Shown: positions 1 to 9,539, counted from the first letter of the stretch. The stretch: DNA of 64,000 nucleotides from CAIWHR01 sp963786625 (GCA_963786625.1 CAWAZS010000014.1:992001-1056000), one strand, 5' to 3'. Program-made: numbers and translations. Notes: generated by a model not told the origin, from the sequence alone.

Positions 1-1
1 C

Positions 2-652
2 GCGCCGGACTGCACGACGGAGCGTCCCGGCCTCTTCGTCGCGGGCGAGGATTCGGGTGGCGTGCATGGCGCGAACCGGCTGGGCGGCAACGGCGTCGCC
101 AATTCGACGGTGTTCGGCGGCATCGCCGGCGACACGATCGCGGCGTGGGTCGCCCGCAACGGCGCGTGGCGCGAGCCCGATGCCGCGGCGCTGGACGCGG
201 CAATCGCGCGTGCGGAGGCCCCGTTCGCGCACGCGCAGCGTGGGCCGGGCGCGCTCGAATCGATACGCGAGCGCCTGTACGACGTGATGTGGAACGACGC
301 GGGGATCGTCCGCGACGCGGCTGGCCTCGCCCGCGCGGCGGAGGCGCTCGACGCGCTCCAGGCCGAGCTCGCGGGCACCGGCCTCCCGGATGACGGGCGC
401 GCTTTCAACCTGACATGGCACGACGCGCTCAACCTCGCGAACCTCATCTCGGTGTCGCAGGTGATCGTACGCGCGGCGCAGGCACGAGGGGACTCGCGCG
501 GCGCACATTTCCGTTCGGACTGTCCGGGCACCGGCGATCTCGCGACGTCGACCTTCGTGCGCGTCCGGCAGGCCGACGAAGCGCTCCACGCCGAGGCGGT
601 TCCCGTGCGCTTCACGCGCGTGGCGCCGGGCGGCTCGCTGCTCTCCGCATAG
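2..652 (+). CDS. FAD-dependent oxidoreductase, succinate dehydrogenase/fumarate reductase flavoprotein-like (3' end only)
   Basis: The reading frame is open from the first complete codon, so the 5' part lies outside the window; 216 residues are visible. Near the start, GLFVAGEDSGGVHGANRLGG is the C-terminal FAD-contact motif of the SdhA/FrdA/NadB flavoprotein family. It is followed by a helical C-terminal domain (ERLYDVMWNDAGIVRD) and the segment SRGAHFRSDCP, which matches the family's usual C-terminal SRGAH motif. These proteins oxidise succinate, reduce fumarate or oxidise L-aspartate. The visible part does not decide which, and no sdhB or nadA neighbour is present. No terminator is evident before the next gene, which starts 73 bases on. 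Confidence 0.72.
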   Translation, partial: APDCTTERPGLFVAGEDSGGVHGANRLGGNGVANSTVFGGIAGDTIAAWVARNGAWREPDAAALDAAIARAEAPFAHAQRGPGALESIRERLYDVMWNDAGIVRDAAGLARAAEALDALQAELAGTGLPDDGRAFNLTWHDALNLANLISVSQVIVRAAQARGDSRGAHFRSDCPGTGDLATSTFVRVRQADEALHAEAVPVRFTRVAPGGSLLSA

Positions 653-724
653 GGCGCTCGTCGATGCTGCGCGCCCCGGCCGGATTGCGCTAATCTGATC
701 CGTACGAGCCATGGCGCGTTCGCG

Positions 725-3700
725 ATGACGACCCTGCAATGCTCCCGCTGCGGCACCGCGAACCGGGCCGGACGGCGTTTCTGCGCGCATTGCGGCGCGG
801 GGCTGCCGGTCGTCTGTCCGGCGTGCGGATACGCCAACGAGCCTGGCGAGAAGTTCTGCGGCGGCTGCGGCGCGCCGCTTGCCGCGCCGGGTCCGGCGGC
901 GGGAGCCCCGACATCGGCTCCCGTCGGCGACGCGCGCGCGACGACGGGCGCGACCGGGGCCGCCGGAAACACCGGCAGGGGCAGCGACGGCGAACGGCGG
1001 CCGGTCACCGTCCTTTTCGCGGATCTCGTCGACTACACGCGAATGTCGCGCTCGCTCGACCCCGAGGACGTGCATTCGATGCTCGAACGGTTCTACGCCG
1101 CCGCCGACGGGACCGTCGAGCGCTTCGGCGGGAGCATCGACAAGCACATCGGCGATTCCGTGATGGCGGTGTTCGGCGCCCCGGTCGCGCACGACGACGA
1201 CGCGATACGCGCGGTGCGCGCCGCCGCCGAGATCCATCGCGCGATGCCCACGCTGGCCGGCGCGACGGGTGAGCCGCTGGCGGTGCACATCGGCATCGCC
1301 TCGGGCGAGGTCGTGGCGAGCGGGCTCGGTGGCGCCGGACATCGCGCGTACACGGTGATCGGCAACTCGGTCAATCTGGCGGCGCGCCTGCTGAAGCTCG
1401 CCGGCGCCGGCGAGACCGTGACCGACGACGCCGTCCACGCCGCCGCGCAGCGGATCGCCCGCTGCGTGCCGATCGAGGGCGCGCAGCTCAAGGGGATCGA
1501 CGCGCCGCTCACCGCATGGCGTTTCGTCGAGTTCGTCGATGCGACGGAGCGCGAAGGCGAGCACGCGTTCGTCGGCCGGACCGCGGAGCTCGCGCAGCTC
1601 GCAGCTTCGCTCGCGAGCTGCGCGGCCAACGGAACGGGCGGCACGGTGCTCGTGCGCGGCGACGCCGGAATCGGCAAGTCGCGACTCGTCGGCGAATTGC
1701 GCCGGCGGGCGCTCGCCGACGGGTTTGCGTGCCACACCGGGCTGGTGCTCGATTTCGGCATGGCGAAGGGGCGTGACGCCATCGGCGAGATCGTCGCCAG
1801 CCTCATGGATCTGCCGCGCGGGTCGGATGGCGACGCGCGATGCGAGGCGCTGCGCCAGATGCTGGGCCGGCATCCGGCGCTCGCGAAGGAGGAGCCGTTC
1901 CTGCGCGACCTGCTCGACCTGCCGCAGCCGGCCGAAGGCGACGCCATGTACGCGGCGATGGACAGCGCGGCCCGGCAGCGGGGTCGCGCCGCGGCCGTGG
2001 TGCGCCTGCTCGAGGCGGCGTGCGCGGGCTCCCCGGTGCTCGTGATCGTCGAGGACGTGCATTGGGCCGACCCGGTCACGCTGGACTATCTCGCGGCGCT
2101 GACGCGCGGCGCGGGAACGATGGCGGCGGTGCTGGCGCTCACGTCGCGCGTCGCGGGCGATCCGCTCGACGCCGCGTGGCGGTCCTCCGTGCAGGGCAGT
2201 CCGCTGCTCACGATCGATCTCGGACCGCTCGGGACCAGGGATGCGCTGGCGCTGGCCGGCGGCTTCCTGTCGGCGCCCCGCGCCCTCGTCCAGAAATGCG
2301 TCGAGCGTGCGGGAGGCAATCCGCTGTTCCTCGAGCAGCTGATGCGCGCCGCCGACGAGCGTAGCGAGGGGCTTCCGGCATCGCTGCACAGCCTCGTGCT
2401 CGCGCGCATGGACCGGCTCCCGGAACGCGACCGCGCGGCGTTGCGCGCGGCGGCCGTCGTCGGCCAGCGCTTTCCGCTCGCGCTCGTTCGCCATCTGGCG
2501 CAGATGGCCGATTATTCCTGCGACGTCCCGGTCGCGCATTTTCTGGTGCGTCCGGAAGGCGACGACTTCCTGTTCACCCACGCGCTGATCCGCGATGGGG
2601 TCTACGCGTCGCTGACCCGCGCGCGCCGTGCGGAGCTGCATCGCGCGGCCGCGGCGTGGTACGGCGAGCGCGATCCGGCGCTGCACGCCGAGCACCTCGA
2701 CCGCGCCGAAGCACCGGAGGCCCCGCGCGCGTATCGCGATGCGGCGCTCGCGCAGACCGCCGCGCTGCAGCCGGAGCGCGCGCTGGCGCTCGCCGAGCGC
2801 GGTGCCGCACTGGCCAGGGATCCGGAGGACGTGGTGGCGCTGAACATGCTGCGCGGCCGGCTGCGCTGCGAGTCGGGCGAGGGCCGGCCGGCGGTCGACG
2901 CCTACACGATCGCGCTGGCGGCGGCACGGCGACCCGACGAGCGCTGCCGCGCGCTGATCGGCATCGCCGCGGGCCAGCGATTGCTCGCCGGCGTGGACGA
3001 GGCGCTCGCCGCGCTCGCCGAGGCCGAGCCGCTCGCCATGGCGCAGGGCCTCGAGCGGGAGCTGTCCGAGCTGCACTACACCCGCGGCAACCTGTATTTC
3101 GCGCGCGGCGATATCGCGGGCTGCGCCGCGGCGCACGAGGCGGCGCTGGCGTGCGCGCGCTCGCTCGCCGACCCGGCGTGGGAGGCGCGCGCGCTGAGCG
3201 GGCTCGCCGATGCCGCGTACGCGGCGGGCCGGATGCGCACGGCGCGCGCACGCTTCGGGCAATGTGTCGAGCTCTGCGAGGCGCACGGCCTCACGCGGGT
3301 CGCCATTCCCAACCGCGTGCTGATCGGCTTCTGCCGTGCCTTCCTGATGGAGTTCGACGCGGGCCTCGCCGACATGGAGGCCGCGCGCTCGCTCGCGGTC
3401 CGGGTCGGCGATCGGCACGTCGAGGTGATGTCGCTGGAATCGCAGGGTATGGTGCTCACCTTCTGCGACCGTCATGGCGACGCGGAGCCGCTGCTGACGC
3501 GCGGCATCGCGCTGGCCGAGACGATAGGCGCGCGGCGCTTCCAGACGATCATTCTCGCGGGATTGGCGGCCTGTGCGTTCGCAGCCGGGCGCACGAGCGA
3601 GGCGCGCGAGCGGATCGAGCGCGCGCTCGCGCTGGCACGGGAGACCGGGATGGGCTTTTGCGGACCGATGGTGCTCGGCCTCAAGGCCCGCCTCCTCGAC

Positions 3701-4066
3701 GACATGAAGGAGCGCGAGCAGTGCCGGTCGGAAGCGGAAGCGCTGCTCGCGCAAGGCTGCGCCAGCCACAATGCGATCGACTATTGCCGGCAGGGCATCG
3801 AGGATGCGCTTGCGCGGGGCGAATGGGCGCGCGGCCTCGAGCATGCCGCCGCGCTCGATGCGTATACGCGCAACGAGCCGCTGCCCTTCGGCGACTTCCT
3901 GATCGCCCGCGCCCGCGTACTCGTCGGGCTCGTCTCGCGCCCGGCCGATCAGGGGCTGCACGACGAGCTCGCGCGGCTGCGCGCCGAGGCCGAGCGTGTC
4001 CGCTGGCCCATTGCCTGGCCGGCGTGGGCGTCACCCGGGGAGGCGCCGCCGGCCGGGGCGTCGTGA
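725..4066 (+). CDS. Double zinc ribbon, class III adenylate/guanylate cyclase, ATPase and TPR protein
   Basis: The protein has 1113 residues. Two zinc ribbons lie at the N terminus (C6/C9/C20/C23 and C31/C34/C45/C48). After a Gly/Ala/Thr-rich linker comes a class III nucleotidyl cyclase domain (about 92-265) with VTVLFADLVDYTRM (metal Asp100) and DKHIGDSVMAVFG. An AAA-type ATPase follows, with Walker A GDAGIGKSRL near 315 and Walker B VLVIVEDVHWAD near 440. The remaining 500 residues are Ala/Leu-rich helical repeats resembling TPRs. This architecture is known in large bacterial cyclase/ATPase regulators; cAMP production and the signal sensed are inferred. There is no signal peptide or membrane segment, so it should be cytosolic. 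It stands alone, convergent with ppx. No clear Shine-Dalgarno sequence precedes this ATG. Confidence 0.85.
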   Translation: MTTLQCSRCGTANRAGRRFCAHCGAGLPVVCPACGYANEPGEKFCGGCGAPLAAPGPAAGAPTSAPVGDARATTGATGAAGNTGRGSDGERRPVTVLFADLVDYTRMSRSLDPEDVHSMLERFYAAADGTVERFGGSIDKHIGDSVMAVFGAPVAHDDDAIRAVRAAAEIHRAMPTLAGATGEPLAVHIGIASGEVVASGLGGAGHRAYTVIGNSVNLAARLLKLAGAGETVTDDAVHAAAQRIARCVPIEGAQLKGIDAPLTAWRFVEFVDATEREGEHAFVGRTAELAQLAASLASCAANGTGGTVLVRGDAGIGKSRLVGELRRRALADGFACHTGLVLDFGMAKGRDAIGEIVASLMDLPRGSDGDARCEALRQMLGRHPALAKEEPFLRDLLDLPQPAEGDAMYAAMDSAARQRGRAAAVVRLLEAACAGSPVLVIVEDVHWADPVTLDYLAALTRGAGTMAAVLALTSRVAGDPLDAAWRSSVQGSPLLTIDLGPLGTRDALALAGGFLSAPRALVQKCVERAGGNPLFLEQLMRAADERSEGLPASLHSLVLARMDRLPERDRAALRAAAVVGQRFPLALVRHLAQMADYSCDVPVAHFLVRPEGDDFLFTHALIRDGVYASLTRARRAELHRAAAAWYGERDPALHAEHLDRAEAPEAPRAYRDAALAQTAALQPERALALAERGAALARDPEDVVALNMLRGRLRCESGEGRPAVDAYTIALAAARRPDERCRALIGIAAGQRLLAGVDEALAALAEAEPLAMAQGLERELSELHYTRGNLYFARGDIAGCAAAHEAALACARSLADPAWEARALSGLADAAYAAGRMRTARARFGQCVELCEAHGLTRVAIPNRVLIGFCRAFLMEFDAGLADMEAARSLAVRVGDRHVEVMSLESQGMVLTFCDRHGDAEPLLTRGIALAETIGARRFQTIILAGLAACAFAAGRTSEARERIERALALARETGMGFCGPMVLGLKARLLDDMKEREQCRSEAEALLAQGCASHNAIDYCRQGIEDALARGEWARGLEHAAALDAYTRNEPLPFGDFLIARARVLVGLVSRPADQGLHDELARLRAEAERVRWPIAWPAWASPGEAPPAGAS

Positions 4067-4079
4067 TCGTGCTGTCGCG

Positions 4080-5561
4080 CTAGCGCCGCCCCACTCGCCA
4101 CGGATAGCCGAGCGCTTCCCACTGCGAGCGCTCCTTCGCGAGCAGGTAATCGGTGAGAGGATGCGCGGCGAGCCAGCGCGGCGAGATCGCGATCTGGACC
4201 CGCTTGCCGACCGCGAGCTGAATGCGCGGCGCCGCGATCATCGTGCGCGCATGATGGAACAGCACGGCGAGCCGCAGCGCGAGGACGGCGGCGCGGATTT
4301 CCGCGTCGGCAAGGGAGCCCTCGAGCTTCGCGAGTCCGCCGCGGCAGCCGTAGACGAGGAGCGCCAGCTGGCCCTGCTCGCCGGCGGAGAAGCCCGGCAT
4401 GTCCGCGTTCTGCAGGATGTACGCACCGTGCTTGTGAAACCCGGTGTGCGAAACCGACATCCCGGCCTCGTGCAGCCGGGCCGCCCATCCGAGCAGCTGC
4501 ACGGCCATCGGATCCGCCGCCTTGCCGGCCCGGCGGTAGAGCGCGACCGCGAGCCCGGACACGCGCGATGCCTGCTCCCGATCGATGCGGTAGCGGTCGA
4601 TGAAGCGCTCGACCGTCGCCGCGCGCGCGTCCTCGTCGGCCGCGCGCCCGAGCAGATCGTAGAGCACGCCGAGGCGCAGCGCCCCGCCGATGGGGTCGAT
4701 GCGCGCGACGTGGAGCTCGTCGACGGCAGCCGTCATGATGGCGAGGCCGCCCGCGAGCACCGGCGCCCGTTCGCCCTTCAGCGCATGGAGCCTGAGTCGC
4801 GAGTAGTGGCCGGCGTCGAGCATCCGCCTGCGCAGTCGGGCCAGACCCGCCGGCGTGATGCCGCCGGCCGAGAAGCCGTTCTGCTGGAGTATGTCGGCGA
4901 GCGCCAGCGCGGTGCCGGACGACGCGTAGGCTTCGCGCCAGTGCGGCGCTCCAAACGCCGAAGCGATGGCCTCGATCTCGGCGCGGGCGACCGTTTCGGC
5001 GGCCTCGAGCGCCGCGCCGGTGATCGTCCCGTCGGCGAAGAATCGCTGCGTCATCCCGACGCAGCCGATCGTCAGCGACTCGAGCCGTTCCGGCTCGAGG
5101 CCGCGGCCGATGATGAATTCGGTCGATCCGCCGCCGATGTCGATCACCAGGCGGGGCTCGGACGACCGGGGGAGCTCGCGCGCAACGCCGAGGAACGTCA
5201 GGCGCCCCTCTTCGTGCCCGCTGATGACGTCGATCGGAAAGCCGATCGTCCGCTCCGCGCGCGCCTGGAACTCGCGCGCGTTCCGGGCGACGCGGAACGT
5301 GTTGGTGGCAACCACGCGCACGGCCGCAGGATGCAGGCCGGAGAGCCGTTCGCGGAAACGAGCAAGGCACGCGAGCGCGGCGTCCATCGCCGCGGGCTTG
5401 AGCCGTCCGCTGGCGTCGAGGCCGGCCCCGATGCGCAGCGTCTCGCGCCAGGTGTCGAGCTGGTAGATCTGGCCGCCCTCGACGCGGCCGATCTCGAGCC
5501 GGAAGCTGTTCGATCCGAGATCGACGACGGCCAGAAGCGGGTCGGACTTGCGCTCGCGCAT
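4080..5561 (-). CDS. ppx: Exopolyphosphatase / guanosine pentaphosphatase (Ppx/GppA family)
   Basis: The protein has 493 residues, the usual size for Ppx. It shows the actin-like ATPase fold motifs in order: VVDLGSNSFRLEIG at the N terminus, VVATNTFRVARN, GHEEGRLTFLG with the catalytic-type Glu, and VIDIGGGSTEFIIGRG. A C-terminal HD-like helical region follows (AARLHEAGMSVSHTGFHKHG). Ppx hydrolyses terminal phosphate from polyphosphate; GppA homologues convert pppGpp to ppGpp, and the sequence alone does not separate them. The divergent neighbour ppk makes polyphosphate, which favours Ppx. The two genes share a 177-bp intergenic region. Confidence 0.9.
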   Translation of the reverse strand: MRERKSDPLLAVVDLGSNSFRLEIGRVEGGQIYQLDTWRETLRIGAGLDASGRLKPAAMDAALACLARFRERLSGLHPAAVRVVATNTFRVARNAREFQARAERTIGFPIDVISGHEEGRLTFLGVARELPRSSEPRLVIDIGGGSTEFIIGRGLEPERLESLTIGCVGMTQRFFADGTITGAALEAAETVARAEIEAIASAFGAPHWREAYASSGTALALADILQQNGFSAGGITPAGLARLRRRMLDAGHYSRLRLHALKGERAPVLAGGLAIMTAAVDELHVARIDPIGGALRLGVLYDLLGRAADEDARAATVERFIDRYRIDREQASRVSGLAVALYRRAGKAADPMAVQLLGWAARLHEAGMSVSHTGFHKHGAYILQNADMPGFSAGEQGQLALLVYGCRGGLAKLEGSLADAEIRAAVLALRLAVLFHHARTMIAAPRIQLAVGKRVQIAISPRWLAAHPLTDYLLAKERSQWEALGYPWRVGRR

Positions 5562-5656
5562 GCGACGGAAGCGGATTGACAGTCATCTAGGTTAGCAGAA
5601 TTCGGGACCCCTCCTTCGGGCAACGACCGCCGGCTGCACCCGTCGTTGTAATATGG

Positions 5657-5684
5657 CTGTCATGCCGGCGCGACAAGCTGTCAC
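5657..5684 (+). promoter_or_regulatory. Possible Pho-box half sites upstream of ppk
   Basis: CTGTCAT (5657-5663) and CTGTCAC (5678-5684) both match the PhoB half-site consensus CTGTCAY, in the same orientation, 21 bp apart (about two helical turns; the canonical step is 11 or 22). A third element, CTGTCAA on the minus strand (5576-5582), lies just upstream of ppx. With phoBR in the same window, PhoB control of ppk is plausible, but the spacing is not exact. Confidence 0.35.
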
Positions 5685-5738
5685 GTTTGCCGTCCCCGCC
5701 TGCGGTCGCCCCCTGCCGGCGACGGCACGGCCGTATCG

Positions 5739-7835
5739 ATGAAGCAAACCAGCCCCTCGCCGATCAATCGCGAGCTGTCGCAGCTCGCATTCAACCGCCG
5801 CGTGCTCGCGCTGGCGCAGGACGCGGCGACGCCGCTGCTCGAGCAGCTGCGCTTCCTGTGCATCGTCAGCAACAACCTGGACGAGTTCTTCGAGATCCGC
5901 GTGGCCGGCCTGAAGGAGCAGCTGCGTGCCCGGCTTCCCCCGCCCGGCATGACGCTGCCCGGACTGCGCGCGCTGCTCGGCGTCATCGGCGAGGAGACGC
6001 GCCTGCTGGTGGCGGAGCAGTACCGGCTGCTCAACGACGCCATCCTCCCCGCCCTGTCGGCGGAGGGCATCCGCCTGCTCCGCCGCGATGCCCTCGATGC
6101 CCGGCAACGCGCGTGGGTCTCCGACTATTTCCACCGCGAAGTCCGGCCGCTGCTGACTCCGATCGGTCTCGATCCGGCGCATCCGTTCCCGCAGGTCGCC
6201 AACAAGAGCCTGAATTTCGTCGTCGAGCTCACCGGCCACGACGCGTTCGGGCGCGACACCACGATCGCCACGGTCAAGGCCCCGCGGCTGCTGCCGCGGG
6301 TCATCGCGCTCCCGCGCGCGATCGCCGGCTCCGACAACGCATTCGTGCTGCTCTCCAGCGTCATTCACGCGCACCTGCACGAGCTCTTCGGCGGGCGCGA
6401 GATCGTCGGCTACTCGCAGTTCCGCGTGACGCGCGACGCCGACCTCTGGTTCGACGAGGAGGAGGTGAAGAACCTGCGCCAGGCGCTCGAAGGCGAGCTT
6501 CCGCAGCGGCACTTCGGGCAGGCGGTGCGGCTCGAGGTCGCCGCGGGCTGTCCCGAGAAGCTCGCGCAATTCCTGCTCCGGCAGTTCGAATTGAACGATG
6601 GCGATCTGTATCGCGTCGGCGGCCCGGTCAATCTCGCCCGTATGGCCGCGCTGATCGATTCCGTCGCCGTCACCGGGCTCGAATACCGGCCGTTCGTTCC
6701 CGGTCTGCCGGACCGCCTGCGGGACTCGGCGGATCTCCTGGCGACGATCCGGCAGCAGGACGTCCTGCTGCACCATCCCTTTCAATCCTTCGACCCGGTG
6801 GTCGAATTCATCCGCAAGGCCGCCGACGATCCGGACGTCGTCGCGATCAAGCAGACCGTCTATCGCACCGGGGTCAACTCCGTGCTGATGGAGGCCCTGA
6901 TCGAGGCCGCGCGCCGCGGGAAGGAAGTGACGGTCGTAGTCGAGCTGCTCGCGCGCTTCGAGGAGGAGGCGAACATCAACTGGGCCGAGCGTCTGGAAGA
7001 GGTCGGCGCCCAGGTCGTCTACGGCGTGTTCGGACTGAAGACGCACGCCAAGCTGGCGCTGCTGCTGCGCCGCGAGAAGGACCCCAAGGGTCGCACGCGA
7101 TTGCAGGCCTACGCGCATCTGGGGACCGGCAACTACCATCCGCGCACGGCGCGGCAATACACGGATTTCGGGCTCCTCACCGCGAACAAGGACATCTGCG
7201 CCGACGTCAACGAAGTGTTTCTGCACATCACGAGCCTCGCCAAGGCGAAGCGGCTGAAGCACCTGCTGCTCGCGCCGTTCACGATGCACGATCGCGTGCT
7301 CTTCGCGATCCGGCGCGAAGCGCGGCATGCGCGGGAAGGCAGGCCGGCGCGGATCGTGGCCAAGATGAACGCGCTGCTCGAGGAAGCCGTGATCCGGGCG
7401 CTGTATGCGGCGTCGCAGGCCGGCGTCGAGATCGACCTGATCGTGCGCGGCGCCTGCGCGCTGCGCCCGGGCGTCGACGGGTTCTCGGAAAACATCCGCG
7501 TGCGCTCGATCGTCGGCCGCTTCCTCGAGCACACGCGGATCTGGCACTTCGCCAACGACGGCGGCGACGAGGTGTGGCTGTCCAGCGCCGACTGGATGGG
7601 GCGCAACCTCTTCCGGCGGATCGAGGTCGCGTTCCCGGTGCTGGACCCGGAGCTCAAGGCGCGGGTGATCGCCGAGGGGCTGAAGCCGTATCTTGCCGAC
7701 AATCGCGACGCGTGGGCGCTCGCGGGCGACGGCACGTATGCAAAGGCAAAGGGCACGCGCCGGGCGCGGCCGCGCGCCGCGCAGCAGGAGCTCGTCGACC
7801 GCCTTGCCGAACAGCCCGGCGCGGACAGCCGATAA
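5739..7835 (+). CDS. ppk: Polyphosphate kinase 1
   Basis: The protein has 698 residues, the typical PPK1 length. It reversibly transfers the gamma phosphate of ATP to polyphosphate, usually at the inner membrane. Visible features: the N-terminal NRELSQLAFNRRVL motif; SNNLDEFFEIRVAGLKEQ; AIKQTVYRTG; the catalytic histidine in KTHAKLALL at about residue 435, where the E. coli enzyme is autophosphorylated; and GTGNYHPRTARQYTDFGLLT. The ATG at 5739 gives a standard N terminus (MKQTSPSPINRELS). The C-terminal 40 residues are Arg/Ala-rich and probably disordered. It is divergent from ppx and followed 14 bases later by sixA. Confidence 0.95.
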   Translation: MKQTSPSPINRELSQLAFNRRVLALAQDAATPLLEQLRFLCIVSNNLDEFFEIRVAGLKEQLRARLPPPGMTLPGLRALLGVIGEETRLLVAEQYRLLNDAILPALSAEGIRLLRRDALDARQRAWVSDYFHREVRPLLTPIGLDPAHPFPQVANKSLNFVVELTGHDAFGRDTTIATVKAPRLLPRVIALPRAIAGSDNAFVLLSSVIHAHLHELFGGREIVGYSQFRVTRDADLWFDEEEVKNLRQALEGELPQRHFGQAVRLEVAAGCPEKLAQFLLRQFELNDGDLYRVGGPVNLARMAALIDSVAVTGLEYRPFVPGLPDRLRDSADLLATIRQQDVLLHHPFQSFDPVVEFIRKAADDPDVVAIKQTVYRTGVNSVLMEALIEAARRGKEVTVVVELLARFEEEANINWAERLEEVGAQVVYGVFGLKTHAKLALLLRREKDPKGRTRLQAYAHLGTGNYHPRTARQYTDFGLLTANKDICADVNEVFLHITSLAKAKRLKHLLLAPFTMHDRVLFAIRREARHAREGRPARIVAKMNALLEEAVIRALYAASQAGVEIDLIVRGACALRPGVDGFSENIRVRSIVGRFLEHTRIWHFANDGGDEVWLSSADWMGRNLFRRIEVAFPVLDPELKARVIAEGLKPYLADNRDAWALAGDGTYAKAKGTRRARPRAAQQELVDRLAEQPGADSR

Positions 7836-7849
7836 CGGAGGTAGAACGG

Positions 7850-8302
7850 ATGGACCTGATACTGTGGCGCCACGCCGAAGCCGAGCCGGGCGTGCCGGAC
7901 CTCGATAGACCGCTGACGAAGAAGGGCGTCCAGCAAGCCGCGCGCATGGCGACGTGGCTCGATCGCCATCTGCCGGCGACCGCGCGCGTCCTTTCGAGCC
8001 CGGCCGATCGCACGCAGCAGACCGCGCGTGCGTTGAAGCGCAAGTTCCATGTAGAGCCCGCGCTGGCGCCGGGCGCGTCGGCGTCCGACATCCTGGCGGC
8101 GGCGGGATGGCCCGACGCCCGCGAGCCGGTCGTCGTCGTCGGGCACCAACCCACGCTCGGCGAGGTCGCCGCCCTGCTGCTGACCGGCGAGGATGCGTCG
8201 TGGAGCGTGCGCAAGGGCGCCGTGTGGTGGCTGTCCAATCGCGTCCGCGACAGCGGGTCGGGCGTCGTCCTCAAGGTCGTGCTGGGGCCGGACTTCGTCT
8301 AG
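7850..8302 (+). CDS. sixA: Phosphohistidine phosphatase SixA
   Basis: This is a 150-residue histidine-phosphatase superfamily protein. Its N-terminal LILWRHAEAE is the RHG motif containing the catalytic His8. DRPLTKKGVQQA and VLSSPADRTQQTA follow, and the second catalytic His is in VVGHQPTLGE. SixA removes phosphate from histidine residues such as those of Hpt domains or the nitrogen PTS. A good Shine-Dalgarno (ACGGAGGT) lies about 6 bases before the ATG. It follows ppk by 14 bases and is probably cotranscribed. The link between phosphohistidine removal and polyphosphate in this organism is inferred only from position. Confidence 0.85.
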   Translation: MDLILWRHAEAEPGVPDLDRPLTKKGVQQAARMATWLDRHLPATARVLSSPADRTQQTARALKRKFHVEPALAPGASASDILAAAGWPDAREPVVVVGHQPTLGEVAALLLTGEDASWSVRKGAVWWLSNRVRDSGSGVVLKVVLGPDFV

Positions 8303-8312
8303 GACGGGGGCG

Positions 8313-8330
8313 TTGTCATCGTGCCGTAAC
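8313..8330 (+). promoter_or_regulatory. Pho-box-like operator upstream of pstS
   Basis: TTGTCAT-CGTG-CCGTAAC matches the PhoB direct-repeat consensus (CTGTCAT, four bases, CTGTCAC) at 6 of 7 and 5 of 7 positions with the canonical 11-bp step. It lies 49 bases before the pstS start, in the right place to activate pst transcription at low phosphate. Assigned by inspection only. Confidence 0.55.
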
Positions 8331-8378
8331 ACGGCGCGGCGACAATGGCGGGGTCCGATACCCATGAGGAAAACCGCC

Positions 8379-9419
8379 ATGCGCAAGTGCCTGACCCAGG
8401 GATTGCTGGCCGCCGCGACGATCGCGCTCGGCCTTTCCACCGCCGCCGCCGTCGACATCACCGGCGCCGGCGCGACGTTTCCGTATCCGATCTACGCCAA
8501 ATGGGCGGAGGCGTACAAGCAGAAGACCGGTGTCGGGATGAACTATCAGTCGATCGGCTCCGGGGGCGGCATCGCCCAGATCAAGGCGAAGACCGTCGAC
8601 TTCGGCGCGTCGGACATGCCGCTCAAACCCGAGGATCTGCAGGCCGCCGGCCTCATGCAGTTTCCGGCCATCATCGGCGGTGTCGTGCCGGTCGTGAACA
8701 TCGAAGGGGTTGCGCCCGGCGCGATGAAGTTCACGGGCCCCGTGCTCGCCGACATCTATCTCGGCAAGATCAAGAAGTGGAACGAGAAGCCGATCGCCGA
8801 TCTCAATCCGGGGATCAAGCTGCCCGACGCTTCGATCACCGTCGTGCGCCGCTCGGACGGATCGGGGACGACGTTCATCTGGACCGACTATCTGTCGAAG
8901 GTCAGCCCCGAGTGGAAACAGAAGGTCGGCGCCAGCACCGCGGTGGCGTGGCCCGAGGGCGTGGGCGGCAAGGGCAACGAAGGCGTCGCTGCGTACGTGC
9001 AGCGGATCAAGGGCTCGATCGGCTACGTCGAGTATGCCTACGCGAAGCGCAACAAGATGGCGCACGCCGCGGTGCAGAATCGGGACGGCCAGTTCGTCCA
9101 GCCGGACGACGACACGTTTCAGGCGGCCGCGGCGTTCGCCGACTGGAAGAACGCTCCGGGCTTCTACCAGATCCTGACGGATCAGCCGGGCAAGACGAGC
9201 TGGCCGATCTCGGGCGCGAGCTTCATCCTGATGCACCAGAAGCAGGACAAGCCGCAAAACGCCGTCGAAGTGCTGAAGTTCTTCGACTGGGCGCTCAAGA
9301 ACGGGCAGAAGATGGCCGCCGAGCTCGACTACGTGCCGATGCCCGAGGGCGTGGTGAAGGTCGTTGCCGACGCCTGGAAGGCGCAGCTCAAGGACGGCTC
9401 CGGCAAGGCCCTCTGGTAG
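8379..9419 (+). CDS. pstS: Phosphate ABC transporter periplasmic binding protein PstS
   Basis: The protein has 346 residues. A signal peptide (MRKCLTQGLLAAATIALGLSTAAA) is followed by the mature start VDITGAGATFPYPIYAKWAE. Phosphate-binding motifs are YQSIGSGGGIAQI, DFGASDMPL and RRSDGSGTTFIWTDYLS. It binds periplasmic phosphate with high affinity and delivers it to PstCA. An ATG at 8364 is also in frame, but the GAGGA at 8366-8370 lies 8 bases before the ATG at 8379, so I chose the latter. It is first in the pst-pho operon, behind a Pho-box-like site. Confidence 0.95.
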   Translation: MRKCLTQGLLAAATIALGLSTAAAVDITGAGATFPYPIYAKWAEAYKQKTGVGMNYQSIGSGGGIAQIKAKTVDFGASDMPLKPEDLQAAGLMQFPAIIGGVVPVVNIEGVAPGAMKFTGPVLADIYLGKIKKWNEKPIADLNPGIKLPDASITVVRRSDGSGTTFIWTDYLSKVSPEWKQKVGASTAVAWPEGVGGKGNEGVAAYVQRIKGSIGYVEYAYAKRNKMAHAAVQNRDGQFVQPDDDTFQAAAAFADWKNAPGFYQILTDQPGKTSWPISGASFILMHQKQDKPQNAVEVLKFFDWALKNGQKMAAELDYVPMPEGVVKVVADAWKAQLKDGSGKALW

Positions 9420-9506
9420 GGATCGCCGGTCGGTGCCGCTGGCACGGCTCGCCGACCGTCCTCCGCCTGGCAGTACCTCTCTTCCTCCTCCGAAGAGAGC
9501 CTCGTG

Positions 9507-9539
9507 GCCGCGGGGCGTCCCTCGCGGCTGCATCTTTTT
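9507..9539 (+). terminator. Attenuator-like hairpin between pstS and pstC
   Basis: In the 132-base pstS-pstC gap, GCCGCG (9507-9512) pairs with CGCGGC (9523-9528), with further inner GGG/CCC pairing, and five T residues follow at 9535-9539. A second stem, GGTCGG/CCGACC, lies upstream. A partial terminator here would raise PstS relative to the membrane components, a common arrangement for binding-protein transporters. Confidence 0.45.
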
